Shown piece after piece: positions 53,640 to 62,217 of a DNA stretch of 64,000 bases. How positions within the stretch are numbered: position 1 is the first letter of the stretch; the number at the start of each line of letters is the position of its first letter. The notes under the pieces are model-generated. The model was given only the letters and a program-made list of their open reading frames with translations, had not been told where the DNA came from and did not search any database. Position numbers and translations under genes: made by a program. The stretch comes from Siminovitchia sp047228825 (GTDB taxonomy: Bacteria > Bacillota > Bacilli > Bacillales > Bacillaceae_C), in the NCBI RefSeq assembly GCF_047228825.1, contig NZ_JBFEGN010000008.1, positions 1-64,000 on the forward strand, given 5' to 3'.

Positions 53640-53655
53640 TGCAAATACCGTGCCA
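53640..53655 (-). promoter_or_regulatory. Sigma-54 promoter of the hydroxyproline operon
   Basis: TGGCACGGTATTTGCA on the minus strand is a full match to TGGCACG-N4-TTGCA. It lies 34 bp before the corrected start of the dehydrogenase subunit gene and should drive six genes down to 46338. Confidence 0.93.
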
Positions 53656-53737
53656 GATCGTTCCGCCCGCCCAATCAAAGCATCAACAATACTTTCAGAA
53701 AAATTTTAAAAACTTGAACATATTAGTGTATAATAAT

Positions 53738-53752
53738 TTTTACACTGTAAAA
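53738..53752. promoter_or_regulatory. Candidate activator-binding palindrome (UAS) between divergent genes
   Basis: TTTTACA-C-TGTAAAA, perfect 7-bp arms, 83 bp or more upstream of the -24/-12 element on the minus strand and 24 bp before the activator start. A TATAAT at 53729-53734 overlaps it closely, so the activator may also repress itself. AGTGTA/TACACT arms overlap as a second possible site. Confidence 0.6.
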
Positions 53753-53776
53753 TTATTTATATAAAGGAGTGGAAAC

Positions 53777-55444
53777 ATGGATCTTTTGCTTCCAACAATC
53801 CGGGAAGTGCTGCACACGAATAGGCAAAACTCCGACATGGACTATATATTGGAAAGAAACGGCCAATTTTTCTACCGAAAAAACCCAATTGAAAAAGAGT
53901 GGCCATGCGAAACGGTATACGAGGACGACGCTTTCGTGACCTTGGCAAATTCCTTCAAAGAAACTTTCGTTACAGTGGTCCTTGATGCGAAGAACAGGCC
54001 GGCCGGCTATATTACTGCAGCTCATATGATTCAATTCCTTTACACTTCGTTTCAACATTTGAAAGCCTTTTACGAAACGGTCATTAATACGTCCGACTCT
54101 TCTGTAACGGCCATTGATGCCGAAGGTCGTGTAAAAACATGGACAAAGGGAGCGGAGGAGATTTTTTCCATTAAGGAAGAAGAGATTCTCGGACGGCCGA
54201 TTACCGAATTCTTTGAACCTGATAAACTGGAAATCTTGCAGTCTCTTGAGAAAGGGAAAAGCATTAAAAACAAACAGCACCATCCCCGTTCCGACTTATT
54301 TGTACTGATTAATTCCAATCCCGTATATTACGAAGAGCAAATTATTGGGGCCGTCGTGTCGGAAACAGACGTCACAAGCCAAGTAGTATTGAACGAAAAA
54401 TTGTTTAACATGTCCTCTGAAGTGCACCGCCTTGAGCAGGAGGTCGCCAAATACAGAAAAACGATCGATCCGTTCAGCACCATCAAAGGAAAAAGCAGTC
54501 TCCTTCAGAAAACGGTGGATTTGGCGCGAAAAGTCTGTGCTGTCAAGTCAACCGTATTGATTTTGGGAGAAAGCGGCGTCGGGAAAGAAGTGTTCGCCAA
54601 AGCAATTCATGAGGCAAGTGAAAAAGAAAATGCCCCGTTTATTTCGGTTAACTGCGGAGCCATACCGGATTCACTGTTTGAAAGCGAAATGTTCGGCTAT
54701 GAGCGCGGGGCCTTTTCAGGCGCGAGCCAGAAAGGAAAAAAGGGGAAAATTGAACTGGCCAATGGGGGTACGTTATTCCTGGATGAAGTGGGAGATATGC
54801 CGCTCGACATGCAAGTCAAGCTGTTGCGGGTATTGCAGGAGCAAAAATTTTACCGGATTGGCGGGGAAAAGGAAATAGATATTGATTTCCGCATCATTGC
54901 CGCAACAAACCAAAATTTATTGGAACTTGTGAAAGTTGGAAATTTTCGCGATGATTTGTTTTACCGACTAAATGTTGTCAGTATCCAAATCCCTCCTCTG
55001 CGTGAAAGGAAAGAAGATATTATTGAACTGACAAATCATTTTTTAAAAGAATTGTCGATTCGCTACGATCGTCCGATCCAAAAATTTTCCCCGGAAGTGA
55101 TGCATGCCCTGCTGCAATACGATTGGCCAGGGAACATTCGGGAACTGCGCAATGTCATTGAGCGGCTCGTTGTGTTTGCGACGGATGGCGTAATCAAAAA
55201 AGAATATTTGCCTTTCAATTCGGATTACTCCTCTCATGCCACGGCTCCCCAGCCTCCCAAATTGGAGGATCAAGAACAGGATGAAACCATTTTGCCGCTC
55301 CAGACCGAAATGGAAAACCATGAAAGAAAAGTACTGGAGCGTGCCTTAAAAATTGCAGACGGAAACAAAGCAGAGTGCGCCAAACAGCTTGGCATCACAA
55401 GGGCCACCCTGTATAACCGGCTGAAGCGCCTTGGTCTTGACTGA
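53777..55444 (+). CDS. Sigma-54-dependent activator of hydroxyproline catabolism
   Basis: 555 aa. N-terminal sensor region of unknown type (1-95), PAS domain (about 100-210, SSVTAIDAEGRVKTWTKGAEEIFS), AAA+ domain with Walker A GESGVGKE, contact loop GYERGAFSGASQK (GAFSGA in place of GAFTGA), Walker B GTLFLDEVGD, and Fis-type helix-turn-helix GNKAECAKQLGITRATLYNR. It lies between the two halves of the hydroxyproline gene set, each with a -24/-12 promoter, so it is their likely activator. AAAGGAG before the ATG. Confidence 0.9.
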   Translation: MDLLLPTIREVLHTNRQNSDMDYILERNGQFFYRKNPIEKEWPCETVYEDDAFVTLANSFKETFVTVVLDAKNRPAGYITAAHMIQFLYTSFQHLKAFYETVINTSDSSVTAIDAEGRVKTWTKGAEEIFSIKEEEILGRPITEFFEPDKLEILQSLEKGKSIKNKQHHPRSDLFVLINSNPVYYEEQIIGAVVSETDVTSQVVLNEKLFNMSSEVHRLEQEVAKYRKTIDPFSTIKGKSSLLQKTVDLARKVCAVKSTVLILGESGVGKEVFAKAIHEASEKENAPFISVNCGAIPDSLFESEMFGYERGAFSGASQKGKKGKIELANGGTLFLDEVGDMPLDMQVKLLRVLQEQKFYRIGGEKEIDIDFRIIAATNQNLLELVKVGNFRDDLFYRLNVVSIQIPPLRERKEDIIELTNHFLKELSIRYDRPIQKFSPEVMHALLQYDWPGNIRELRNVIERLVVFATDGVIKKEYLPFNSDYSSHATAPQPPKLEDQEQDETILPLQTEMENHERKVLERALKIADGNKAECAKQLGITRATLYNRLKRLGLD

Positions 55445-55458
55445 GCCGCCTCCTTTGC

Positions 55459-55474
55459 TGGTACAGTTTTTGCA
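55459..55474 (+). promoter_or_regulatory. Sigma-54 promoter of the dehydrogenase alpha/iron-sulfur genes
   Basis: TGGTACAGTTTTTGCA: GG and GC are 10 bases apart, with one mismatch in the -24 block. It starts 15 bp after the activator stop and 38 bp before the next start. No palindrome like the one at 53738 is obvious nearby. Confidence 0.82.
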
Positions 55475-55511
55475 TTATAAATTGGCATAGACATCAAAAG
55501 GAGGCAAACAT

Positions 55512-55787
55512 ATGGATCGCAACAAGCACTTGGTTATTTGCCGATGTGAAGAAGTCACTTTCGGACAAATTCAAACAACTGTTGAAAAATATACATGCAG
55601 TGCAAGGGAATTAAAGCTCAGAACACGGGCGGGAATGGGGTTCTGCGGAGGCCGCACGTGCAGGGCAGCACTTGACCGGATTATTGAAGATGTGATGCCC
55701 GGCATCTCTGTTTCAGACATTCCGTTGAAATATCAACCGCCTGTCCGGCCGGTCACTTTTGGAACGGCAGGTGATCTTGATGACTAG
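55512..55787 (+). CDS. Stand-alone BFD-like [2Fe-2S] protein of the dehydrogenase
   Basis: 91 aa with four cysteines in the BFD pattern: C10 and C12 in VICRCEEV, C45 and C50 in GFCGGRTC. The Fer2_BFD domain is normally fused to the C-terminus of the alpha subunit in HcnB-like enzymes; here it is a separate gene. It probably carries electrons within the D-hydroxyproline dehydrogenase complex. Its last 8 bases overlap the next gene. GGAGG before the ATG. Confidence 0.8.
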   Translation: MDRNKHLVICRCEEVTFGQIQTTVEKYTCSARELKLRTRAGMGFCGGRTCRAALDRIIEDVMPGISVSDIPLKYQPPVRPVTFGTAGDLDD

Positions 55788-56112
55788 AATCCTCGATCAT
55801 CCCATTTTGGGAAATCTGAATCATAGAAAAAGCATTTCTTTTCAATTTGACGGAAAAACATACACCGCTTACGAAGATGAAACGGTCGCTGCCGCCCTTT
55901 TGGCCAACGGTATCCGCGAATTGCGCGTCCATGAAGAGAGTGGAACGCCGCGCGGCTTTTACTGTAATATTGGCCATTGCATGGAATGCCGTGTCACCGT
56001 CAACGGAAAGAAAAATCAGCGCGTCTGCCTGACCGTTGTGGAAAAAGATATGGTCGTTGAGAGTGGAAAACAGTATCCCAATATTATCAAAGGGATGGTG
56101 GCAAAAAAATGA
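55780..56112 (+). CDS. (2Fe-2S)-binding gamma-type subunit (HcnA/SoxA N-terminal-like)
   Basis: 110 aa from the ATG at 55780; an earlier TTG at 55759 is in frame but poorer. Fer2_4-type fold with GKTYTAYEDETVAAALLANG and the cluster cysteines in GFYCNIGHCMECRVTV plus RVCLTVV. This is the small subunit of HcnABC/OoxAB-like and hydroxyproline dehydrogenases. Overlaps both neighbours (8 and 4 bases), so the three proteins are made together. Confidence 0.82.
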   Translation: MTRILDHPILGNLNHRKSISFQFDGKTYTAYEDETVAAALLANGIRELRVHEESGTPRGFYCNIGHCMECRVTVNGKKNQRVCLTVVEKDMVVESGKQYPNIIKGMVAKK

Positions 56113-57344
56113 GCGATGTCATTGTGATTGGCGCCGGGCCCGCCGGACTTGCAGGAGCCATTGCCTGTGCTGAACACGGCCTTCATGTAACTGTTATCGA
56201 TGAATTTATGAAACCGGGAGGCCGGCTTCTCGGCCAGCTTCACGAAGAACAGCCCGGTCAATGGTGGAACGGAATCGAAGAAGCGAAACGGCTGCATGAA
56301 AGGGCAAAGCAATGGTCCGTCGATATTCGCTGCGGCGTCTCTGTCTTTGACTTGGAAAAAAAGAGCGGCCTTTGGAAAGTATACACAGATTCCGAAACGT
56401 TTCAAGCCCCTTTTGTCTTAATTGCAACCGGGGCAGCCGAATTTCCAATCCCCATTCCCGGTTGGACATTGCCGGGTGTAATGTCCATTGGAGCCGCCCA
56501 AGTAATGACCAATGTCCACCGGGTTCAGGTGGGTAAAAAGGGCATTATCATTGGAGCAAACATATTGTCCTTTGCCATCTTGAACGAGCTGCAGTTGGCC
56601 GGTATTCATGTAGACCGGATGGTGCTTCCGGAAAAAAATGCACTCAGCAAAACAGCCGGCGTACCAGAAGACGTCATAAAGTCTCTTCTCCACGCCTCCC
56701 ATTTGGCTCCGTCCCGGTTTTTGCGGCTCGGAAGCCGCTTCATGAAAATGGGCTGTTTCCGCCAGTTAGCTCTCCAATTTTATCCAAAAAAAGGTATGAA
56801 AATAAACGGTACACCGCTCCAACTCCGGAAGGCGGCTGTTGAAATCGTCGGAAAAACAAAAGTGGAAGGAGTCCGGACTGTCAACATCGATTCCCGGGGA
56901 AATATCGTGTCAAATTCCGAGACAGAATATGAAGCGGATTTCGTTTGCATTGCCGGCGGCTTATATCCCCTTGCTGAACTCGCCGCTGTCGCCGGCTGTC
57001 CGTTTCGGTACATCCCGGAATTGGGAGGGCATGTCCCTGTTCATTCAGAAACGATGGAAACACCGATTGAAGGCCTGTTTGTGGCAGGCAACATTACAGG
57101 GATCGAGAGCGGAAAAATTGCCATGGCGCAAGGAACGACGGCTGGGCTCTCAATTGCTAAGTATGCTGCAACATCATCTGCAAAGATTGATCGAAAATTA
57201 AAAGAGGCAGTGCGATATGTGCGGGACACCAGACAGGAAGCTGCCATTCAATTTTTTCCGGACATCGAAAGTGGAAGAGACACCATGAAAAATGCTTGGA
57301 AAGAGATTACGACCGAAAATACAGCAAAAAGTAAGATAGTATAA
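56109..57344 (+). CDS. FAD/NAD(P)-type oxidoreductase, alpha subunit of D-hydroxyproline dehydrogenase
   Basis: 411 aa. First dinucleotide site IVIGAGPAGLAGAIACAEHG, TLLIATG-type motif as FVLIATGAAEFPIPIPGWTLPGV, second site KKGIIIGANILSFAI (weaker), and GLFVAGNITGIESGKIAMAQG. HcnB/OoxA-like but about 50 residues short at the C-terminus because the BFD domain is encoded separately. With the beta, gamma and BFD parts it would form the heteromeric flavoenzyme for cis-4-hydroxy-D-proline. Confidence 0.83.
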   Translation: MSDVIVIGAGPAGLAGAIACAEHGLHVTVIDEFMKPGGRLLGQLHEEQPGQWWNGIEEAKRLHERAKQWSVDIRCGVSVFDLEKKSGLWKVYTDSETFQAPFVLIATGAAEFPIPIPGWTLPGVMSIGAAQVMTNVHRVQVGKKGIIIGANILSFAILNELQLAGIHVDRMVLPEKNALSKTAGVPEDVIKSLLHASHLAPSRFLRLGSRFMKMGCFRQLALQFYPKKGMKINGTPLQLRKAAVEIVGKTKVEGVRTVNIDSRGNIVSNSETEYEADFVCIAGGLYPLAELAAVAGCPFRYIPELGGHVPVHSETMETPIEGLFVAGNITGIESGKIAMAQGTTAGLSIAKYAATSSAKIDRKLKEAVRYVRDTRQEAAIQFFPDIESGRDTMKNAWKEITTENTAKSKIV

Positions 57345-57507
57345 AGCTATTGGGAGGTCCTGCTGGAAAAAGCAGTTCAGCATGTAAAAGAAATCAGGTA
57401 GTCAATCTCCTTTCAATTCCACCTGGACATTCAAGATGGAAGAAACAAACTAGAAGAGTTGTGGAAACAGGTCTCTACAGAAAAAACAAAAACCCGAAAA
57501 ACCGGAT

Positions 57508-57541
57508 AAAAAAATCAGGACGAAAAGGTCCTGATTTTTTA
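57508..57541. terminator. Bidirectional terminator
   Basis: AAAAAATCAGGAC-GAAAA-GGTCCTGATTTTTT, T-rich both ways, between the convergent dehydrogenase and M24 peptidase genes. The stretch 57345-57507 has no supported gene. Confidence 0.9.
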
Positions 57542-57557
57542 ATGATAATGGGGTATT

Positions 57558-58658
57558 TTATCCCAAACGTATTAATTCAGTTGGAAATGTAGTCAAAACC
57601 TCCGCTTCTCCATTTTCATCGATATAAACATTTTCCTCGATACGAACCCCTCCTAAATTCGAAATATAAATTCCAGGTTCTATCGTAAACAGCAATCCAC
57701 TTTCAATTAACCCTTGATTATTTTCATGGATAGATGGCTCTTCATGTGCTTCAATTCCAAGCCCGTGCCCAACGCGGTGATTAAAATATTTCCCAAATCC
57801 TGCTTCCGAAATGACACGTCTGGCAGCTGAATCAACATCCCCCAACGGGATTCTCGCCTTGGCTGTTCCAACCGCCTGCTTGACTGCTTCTTGAACTGTT
57901 TCGTAGATTTCTTTTTGTTTTTGGTTTTCTTCACCAATCATAAAAGTTCGGGTAATATCTGAACAATATCCATCCAACACCACACCCATATCAATCAGCA
58001 GGAAATCACCGTGGATTATTTTGCGGTTTCCGGGAGACCCATGAGGCAATGCAGATTTTTCTCCTGACAGAACCGTCGTTGAAAAAGAGGGGCCCTCTGC
58101 TCCAAATTTTTTCATTAAGTATTCAAACTCGGCGGTCAATTCCATCTCTGTCATACCTATCTTAAAGTTTTCAATCCCCTCTCTTAATACCTGCTCAATC
58201 ACTTCGACAGCCCGTTTAACCTTCTTGGACTCTTCTTTTGATTTCCTCATTCTTTGATCAGAAATAACAGCGCCTATATTTTTGTATTGAAATCCCGGAA
58301 AACAGCGATTTAATTGTTCAAGCTGATAAATGGATGCCGTCTGGGTTTCCAAACCAACCCGGCTAATTTGGCTTCCCACTGTATCTTTCAGTTTTTCATA
58401 TGGATTCATCCCATCGGAAACGGAGATGATTTCCTGCACTGAAGATTGTTGCTTTGCAGCCTCTTTGTCAAGGGATGGAACAAATAAATATTCTTTTTTA
58501 TTGATTAAATCTATCGCTAAAGCCATGAATCTCTCATGAGGATTAGAGTCAAACCCAGTATAGTAAAACACACTTTTGGGAGAAATTATGAGAGCCATAT
58601 CTATGTTTTCTTTCTCCAAATAGGTTTTGAGATATTCGATCCTTTTCGTATATTCCAT
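57558..58658 (-). CDS. M24-family Xaa-Pro peptidase
   Basis: 366 aa, PepQ-like. N-terminal creatinase-like domain (SVFYYTGFDSNPHERFMAL) and catalytic domain with all metal ligands: LLIDMGVVLDGYCSDITRTF, RVGHGLGIEAHEEPS, TIEPGIYI and GVRIEENVY. It cleaves Xaa-Pro dipeptides or a related amide. Last gene of cluster B, 53 bp after the NCS1 transporter. It parallels the M24 gene of cluster A. Confidence 0.86.
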   Translation of the reverse strand: MEYTKRIEYLKTYLEKENIDMALIISPKSVFYYTGFDSNPHERFMALAIDLINKKEYLFVPSLDKEAAKQQSSVQEIISVSDGMNPYEKLKDTVGSQISRVGLETQTASIYQLEQLNRCFPGFQYKNIGAVISDQRMRKSKEESKKVKRAVEVIEQVLREGIENFKIGMTEMELTAEFEYLMKKFGAEGPSFSTTVLSGEKSALPHGSPGNRKIIHGDFLLIDMGVVLDGYCSDITRTFMIGEENQKQKEIYETVQEAVKQAVGTAKARIPLGDVDSAARRVISEAGFGKYFNHRVGHGLGIEAHEEPSIHENNQGLIESGLLFTIEPGIYISNLGGVRIEENVYIDENGEAEVLTTFPTELIRLG

Positions 58659-58711
58659 AAGTGAACCACTCCCTTAGACCTTCATTATGGTAGTATCTTA
58701 ATAACAAAATC

Positions 58712-60061
58712 TTATTTGCCTATTTCTGTTGGATGCTCAAATTGATCCCTTGTACGGGTAGAAAATTCAGTGAATTTATCAGGTGCCAAAGATGCTTTTA
58801 TCTTCATTGCAATATAGTAGACAATACCTGATAAAATTAAGGACTGGACAGCAGGCAAACCCATTGGCTTGACATACTGGGTCACATATCCAATTGCCGT
58901 ACCTGCAACCATTGCTATGGTAGCCATCCAATTCCAGCCGTCGATATCTTTCCATTTTTGATTTCTGATAAAAAAGAAATCCGTCATCATGACGCCCGCT
59001 ATGGCCGGATAAATTAAAGCGGTCATTAACAAAAAGTCTGTAAAGTAATCGAGAATTCCCAAGAGTGCAATAATTGTTGCGATAATTGTCCCAATGAGTG
59101 TCAGGATTGCACGCCCTTTTCCGGAATTGATATTCATAATGTTGGAAAGCGCAAGCCCCATGCTATAATTATTGACTAATTGGCTGGTCCATGTTGCAAA
59201 CCACAATATAAAAAATCCCCAAAATGGAAAGCCGAGATTCTGCATGACGACTACAATGTCAGCTTCTCCTACACCAACGGACATCACTGCCCCTACATAA
59301 AACAGCGGAAAACCAACTGCTACAATACCCAAAGGGATTAAGAAATTGTCTTTTATAGTCGGCTTGGCATAACGTGTATAGTCTGAAGAGATTACCCATT
59401 GAGATACATTTGCACCGATTACTAAGGAAATTCCAGCCAGCAATGTCATTGTAGGTTCGGGGTTCCAAGAAGAAATTGTCTCCCAACCTGTATTTCTCAA
59501 AGCGAAGTAAATTCCAAACCCAATCAATAACAATCCCGCTGGAACTGCAAAATAATCCGTCCATTTCATGGAGCTATATCCAATAATTGACGGTATTGCA
59601 AATAAAAAGCCACAAACTATAGTGACCAACGCCCAAGCGCCCCATTGTGTTTCGTAATCAATTCCGAGCATGACCGAAATGGCATTGCCGGCAACTGCAG
59701 TCTGTAGAGCCCACCAGCCCATTGAAACAATAAAAATCGTCATGCCAACTATCAAGCGTGCTTGAGTGGATCCAAAGCTTGTACGGGCAATGACCGAGGA
59801 AGACCGTCCAGTTTTAGCCCCGATATATCCCTGTAAAAAGTTTCCTGCCCATTGGATTATCACCAGGCCTATTACTAATATCCAGAAAATCTTTCCAAGT
59901 CCAAAGCTACCCGCCAAAGCTGCCCCTATCATTAATACTGGTATCGTAAACTCAAGGCCTCCAAATATCATTGCCGGGGTCAGCCAATGCTGCCGGGCGC
60001 TTTCAGGTATAGCCGACAAGGCTTCGTCTTTCATCATACTCCCTTTTGTTTGATCATTCAT
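58712..60061 (-). CDS. NCS1-family permease (cytosine/hydantoin-type)
   Basis: 449 aa from the ATG at 60061 after AAAGGGGGAT; a start at 60103 lacks a site. Twelve helices. LTPAMIFGGLEFTIPVLMIGAAL at helix 1, QGYIGAKTGRSSSVIARTSFG, GWWALQTAVAGNAIS and NVSQWVISSDYTRYAKP. It is nearer the CodB group than the transporter at 30345. Probably imports the cyclic substrate of the HyuA/HyuB pair upstream. Confidence 0.86.
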   Translation of the reverse strand: MNDQTKGSMMKDEALSAIPESARQHWLTPAMIFGGLEFTIPVLMIGAALAGSFGLGKIFWILVIGLVIIQWAGNFLQGYIGAKTGRSSSVIARTSFGSTQARLIVGMTIFIVSMGWWALQTAVAGNAISVMLGIDYETQWGAWALVTIVCGFLFAIPSIIGYSSMKWTDYFAVPAGLLLIGFGIYFALRNTGWETISSWNPEPTMTLLAGISLVIGANVSQWVISSDYTRYAKPTIKDNFLIPLGIVAVGFPLFYVGAVMSVGVGEADIVVVMQNLGFPFWGFFILWFATWTSQLVNNYSMGLALSNIMNINSGKGRAILTLIGTIIATIIALLGILDYFTDFLLMTALIYPAIAGVMMTDFFFIRNQKWKDIDGWNWMATIAMVAGTAIGYVTQYVKPMGLPAVQSLILSGIVYYIAMKIKASLAPDKFTEFSTRTRDQFEHPTEIGK

Positions 60062-60085
60062 GTTAAATCCCCCTTTTATATTCAG

Positions 60086-60131
60086 AAGGGACAGATACTC
60101 CAATTATTGAGATGATATTTATCTGTCCCTT
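60086..60131. other. Intercistronic 12-bp inverted repeat
   Basis: AAGGGACAGATA / TATCTGTCCCTT, perfect arms with a 22-base loop, between the cupin and NCS1 genes. No T-run follows, so it may stabilise or attenuate rather than terminate. Confidence 0.55.
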
Positions 60132-60140
60132 GTATGCTCA

Positions 60141-60467
60141 TTACTCCTTGATCAAACACCAGACTATTTCACATGGTTCATCTGAATTATTTAGTGCCCA
60201 ATGTGCCTCATTGGCAGGTATCAAAGTTGCTTGGCCAGCCTTAACCTGAAAGGGCTTGCCGCCGCTTTGCCCTTCTATCGCGCCCTTAATAATAAAAGAA
60301 TACTCATCCTCTAAATGCAAAGACATGCCTTCTAGGGGAACTCTTTCACCTGGAGGAATGGTTACAAATCCAAATTGAATTTCAGCATGACTCTCTTTTC
60401 TATGAAAAAATGTTTCTAGAATAGTCCCCTTTAGATGGTTATCCAACTTCCTATCTACAATTTCCAC
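60141..60467 (-). CDS. Small cupin-domain protein
   Basis: 108 aa single cupin. FVTIPPGERVPLEGMSLHLEDEYSFIIKG is motif 1 and GQATLIPANEAHWALNN motif 2. The usual first histidines are partly replaced, so metal binding is uncertain. It follows HyuB by 10 bp and could be an accessory or isomerising enzyme for the ring substrate, or a stress-type cupin. No closer assignment possible. Confidence 0.7.
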   Translation of the reverse strand: MEIVDRKLDNHLKGTILETFFHRKESHAEIQFGFVTIPPGERVPLEGMSLHLEDEYSFIIKGAIEGQSGGKPFQVKAGQATLIPANEAHWALNNSDEPCEIVWCLIKE

Positions 60468-60477
60468 TTATTTCACC

Positions 60478-62214
60478 CTATTTCTTTCTAATACCTAATT
60501 CTTTGAAACTTTGATTTTCAAGGTCAACTTCTACACCATATATATTCCGGGCTTGTTCTACAGTTAAATATTCTCCTTTAACATCCCGGTAAACTTGGTC
60601 GGCAGGTCGTTGAAGCGGATCTCCATAGCCTCCACCCGTACCGGTAATCAGTTTTATGACGTCTCCCTTGTTTAAAGGATAACGGGGATAAACTCCAAAA
60701 GGGCCGTCAATTTCACCATTCGCTTTTTCAACATAAAACTGGTTGTTTGAACCATCTTGACCGCCTTTCATTCCCCAAGGCTTTGTCAGATTACGTCCAA
60801 AGGTAATGGTTGCAAATTGTCCGTCTGTCAACGCCCTGTATGAGCGAATCACGCCGGAACCGCCGACATACTTGCCGGAACCTGCCCCGTCGGATCGTAA
60901 ACTATATTCATCCACTATAATTCCATAACGGGTTTCGGCTACTTCAACAGGAACATTGTATGTTTCACCGTCCGCTATGCAAAATTGTCCGGGTGCCCCA
61001 TCCTGTCCTTCAGCAGCCCCCCAACCTCCAACAGATGGCTCAACAATAAGGAAAGGCGCATTTGTATCAGGGTGTTTACCTGTTAAAGTTACAGAGCAAA
61101 CAGACAAGTGGTGACCGGCAGACAGCCGTTCCGGCAAATAAGGAGCCAATGCCCTCCAAATCAAATCCAAGCTTCCAAGCATGGTTTCAAAATAATTGGA
61201 AACCGGAACAGGCCGTTCTGCAGACATAATTGATTGTGGATCAACAATTACTTTCAATGGTCTAAAAACGCCGTCATTTACATCCTGTGACGGGTTTGTT
61301 ATTGCAAGAAAAATAGCACGAACGGCTGAGACCAATCCAGTATAAGAACAATTGACTGTTCCCTGGACCTGTGGATGGCTTCCCCGAAAATCACAAATGA
61401 ATTGATCATCCGTGATAGTTACCTTGACTTTTATAGGAAAAGGCCCGTTTCCTTTTCCATCCGTTTCGATGATATCTTCAGCCATAAAAGTCCCTTTTGG
61501 GAGATTGGCAAGTTCTTTTCGCGCCAAAACCTCACCGTGATCCAACAAATAATCTATTGCCGCCTGAATGACTTTACTCCCGTACTTTTCGCATAACTCC
61601 TTAACCCGTCTCTCCCCAGTTCTTAAAGCGGCAACCTGGGCCCACATATCACCGATTGATTCCCGAAACCGAACATTAGCTTCAATCATGTCGACTATTC
61701 CCTGATTCACTTTTCCTTCATTAAACAGTTTTACACATGGAAACTGCAGGCCTTCCTGAAATATTTCATTTGCATCGTTTGTAAATGAGCCGGGATCTTT
61801 TCCGCCTACATCCGTCCAGTGAGCTTTGTTTGCGGAAAAAGCCATTAACTTACCGTTATGGAAAATTGGCATGACCAGACCAACATCCGACAGATGTGAA
61901 CCACCACCCCTGTATGGATCATTAATAATGATGATATCTCCAGGCTTTAAATTCCCTTCTTCCCCAAATTTTTGGATAGTTTCTTTTACCATAAATGACA
62001 GCATTCCAATAAAGCCCGTTACACCATTTCCTTGTGTCAAAAGCTGACCCTTGGAATCCGTTAATCCGCTGGCATAATCTAGTACTTCATAAATAATTGG
62101 GCTCATAGCTGTGCGGGCAAGCGCATAAAACATTTCATCACCCGTGGCCAATAAGGAGTCTTTAACGATTTCTAATGTAAAAGGGTCTGTTATTTTTTGA
62201 CTTGCATTAACCAT
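60478..62214 (-). CDS. Hydantoinase/5-oxoprolinase subunit B (HyuB)
   Basis: 578 aa. N-terminal ITDPFTLEIVKDSLLATGDEM and YEVLDYASGLTDSKGQLLTQG, then GDIIIINDPYRGGGSHLSDV, GTVNCSYTGLVSAVRAIFLA, and the glycine-rich C-terminus ITGTGGGYGDPLQRP. With HyuA it forms the ATP-dependent N-methylhydantoinase/oxoprolinase type enzyme that opens a five-membered cyclic amide. Follows HyuA by 3 bp. Confidence 0.9.
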   Translation of the reverse strand: MVNASQKITDPFTLEIVKDSLLATGDEMFYALARTAMSPIIYEVLDYASGLTDSKGQLLTQGNGVTGFIGMLSFMVKETIQKFGEEGNLKPGDIIIINDPYRGGGSHLSDVGLVMPIFHNGKLMAFSANKAHWTDVGGKDPGSFTNDANEIFQEGLQFPCVKLFNEGKVNQGIVDMIEANVRFRESIGDMWAQVAALRTGERRVKELCEKYGSKVIQAAIDYLLDHGEVLARKELANLPKGTFMAEDIIETDGKGNGPFPIKVKVTITDDQFICDFRGSHPQVQGTVNCSYTGLVSAVRAIFLAITNPSQDVNDGVFRPLKVIVDPQSIMSAERPVPVSNYFETMLGSLDLIWRALAPYLPERLSAGHHLSVCSVTLTGKHPDTNAPFLIVEPSVGGWGAAEGQDGAPGQFCIADGETYNVPVEVAETRYGIIVDEYSLRSDGAGSGKYVGGSGVIRSYRALTDGQFATITFGRNLTKPWGMKGGQDGSNNQFYVEKANGEIDGPFGVYPRYPLNKGDVIKLITGTGGGYGDPLQRPADQVYRDVKGEYLTVEQARNIYGVEVDLENQSFKELGIRKK

Positions 62215-62217
62215 AGA

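Noticed and set aside
52431..53678. Longer start (53678) for the hydroxyproline dehydrogenase subunit
   Set aside because: The extra 24 codons would cover the -24/-12 promoter, and the TTG at 53606 has a strong ribosome binding site and the normal family N-terminus.
57350..57592. 80-aa plus-strand ORF
   Set aside because: It runs through the bidirectional terminator and into the antisense of the M24 gene; low-complexity basic composition.
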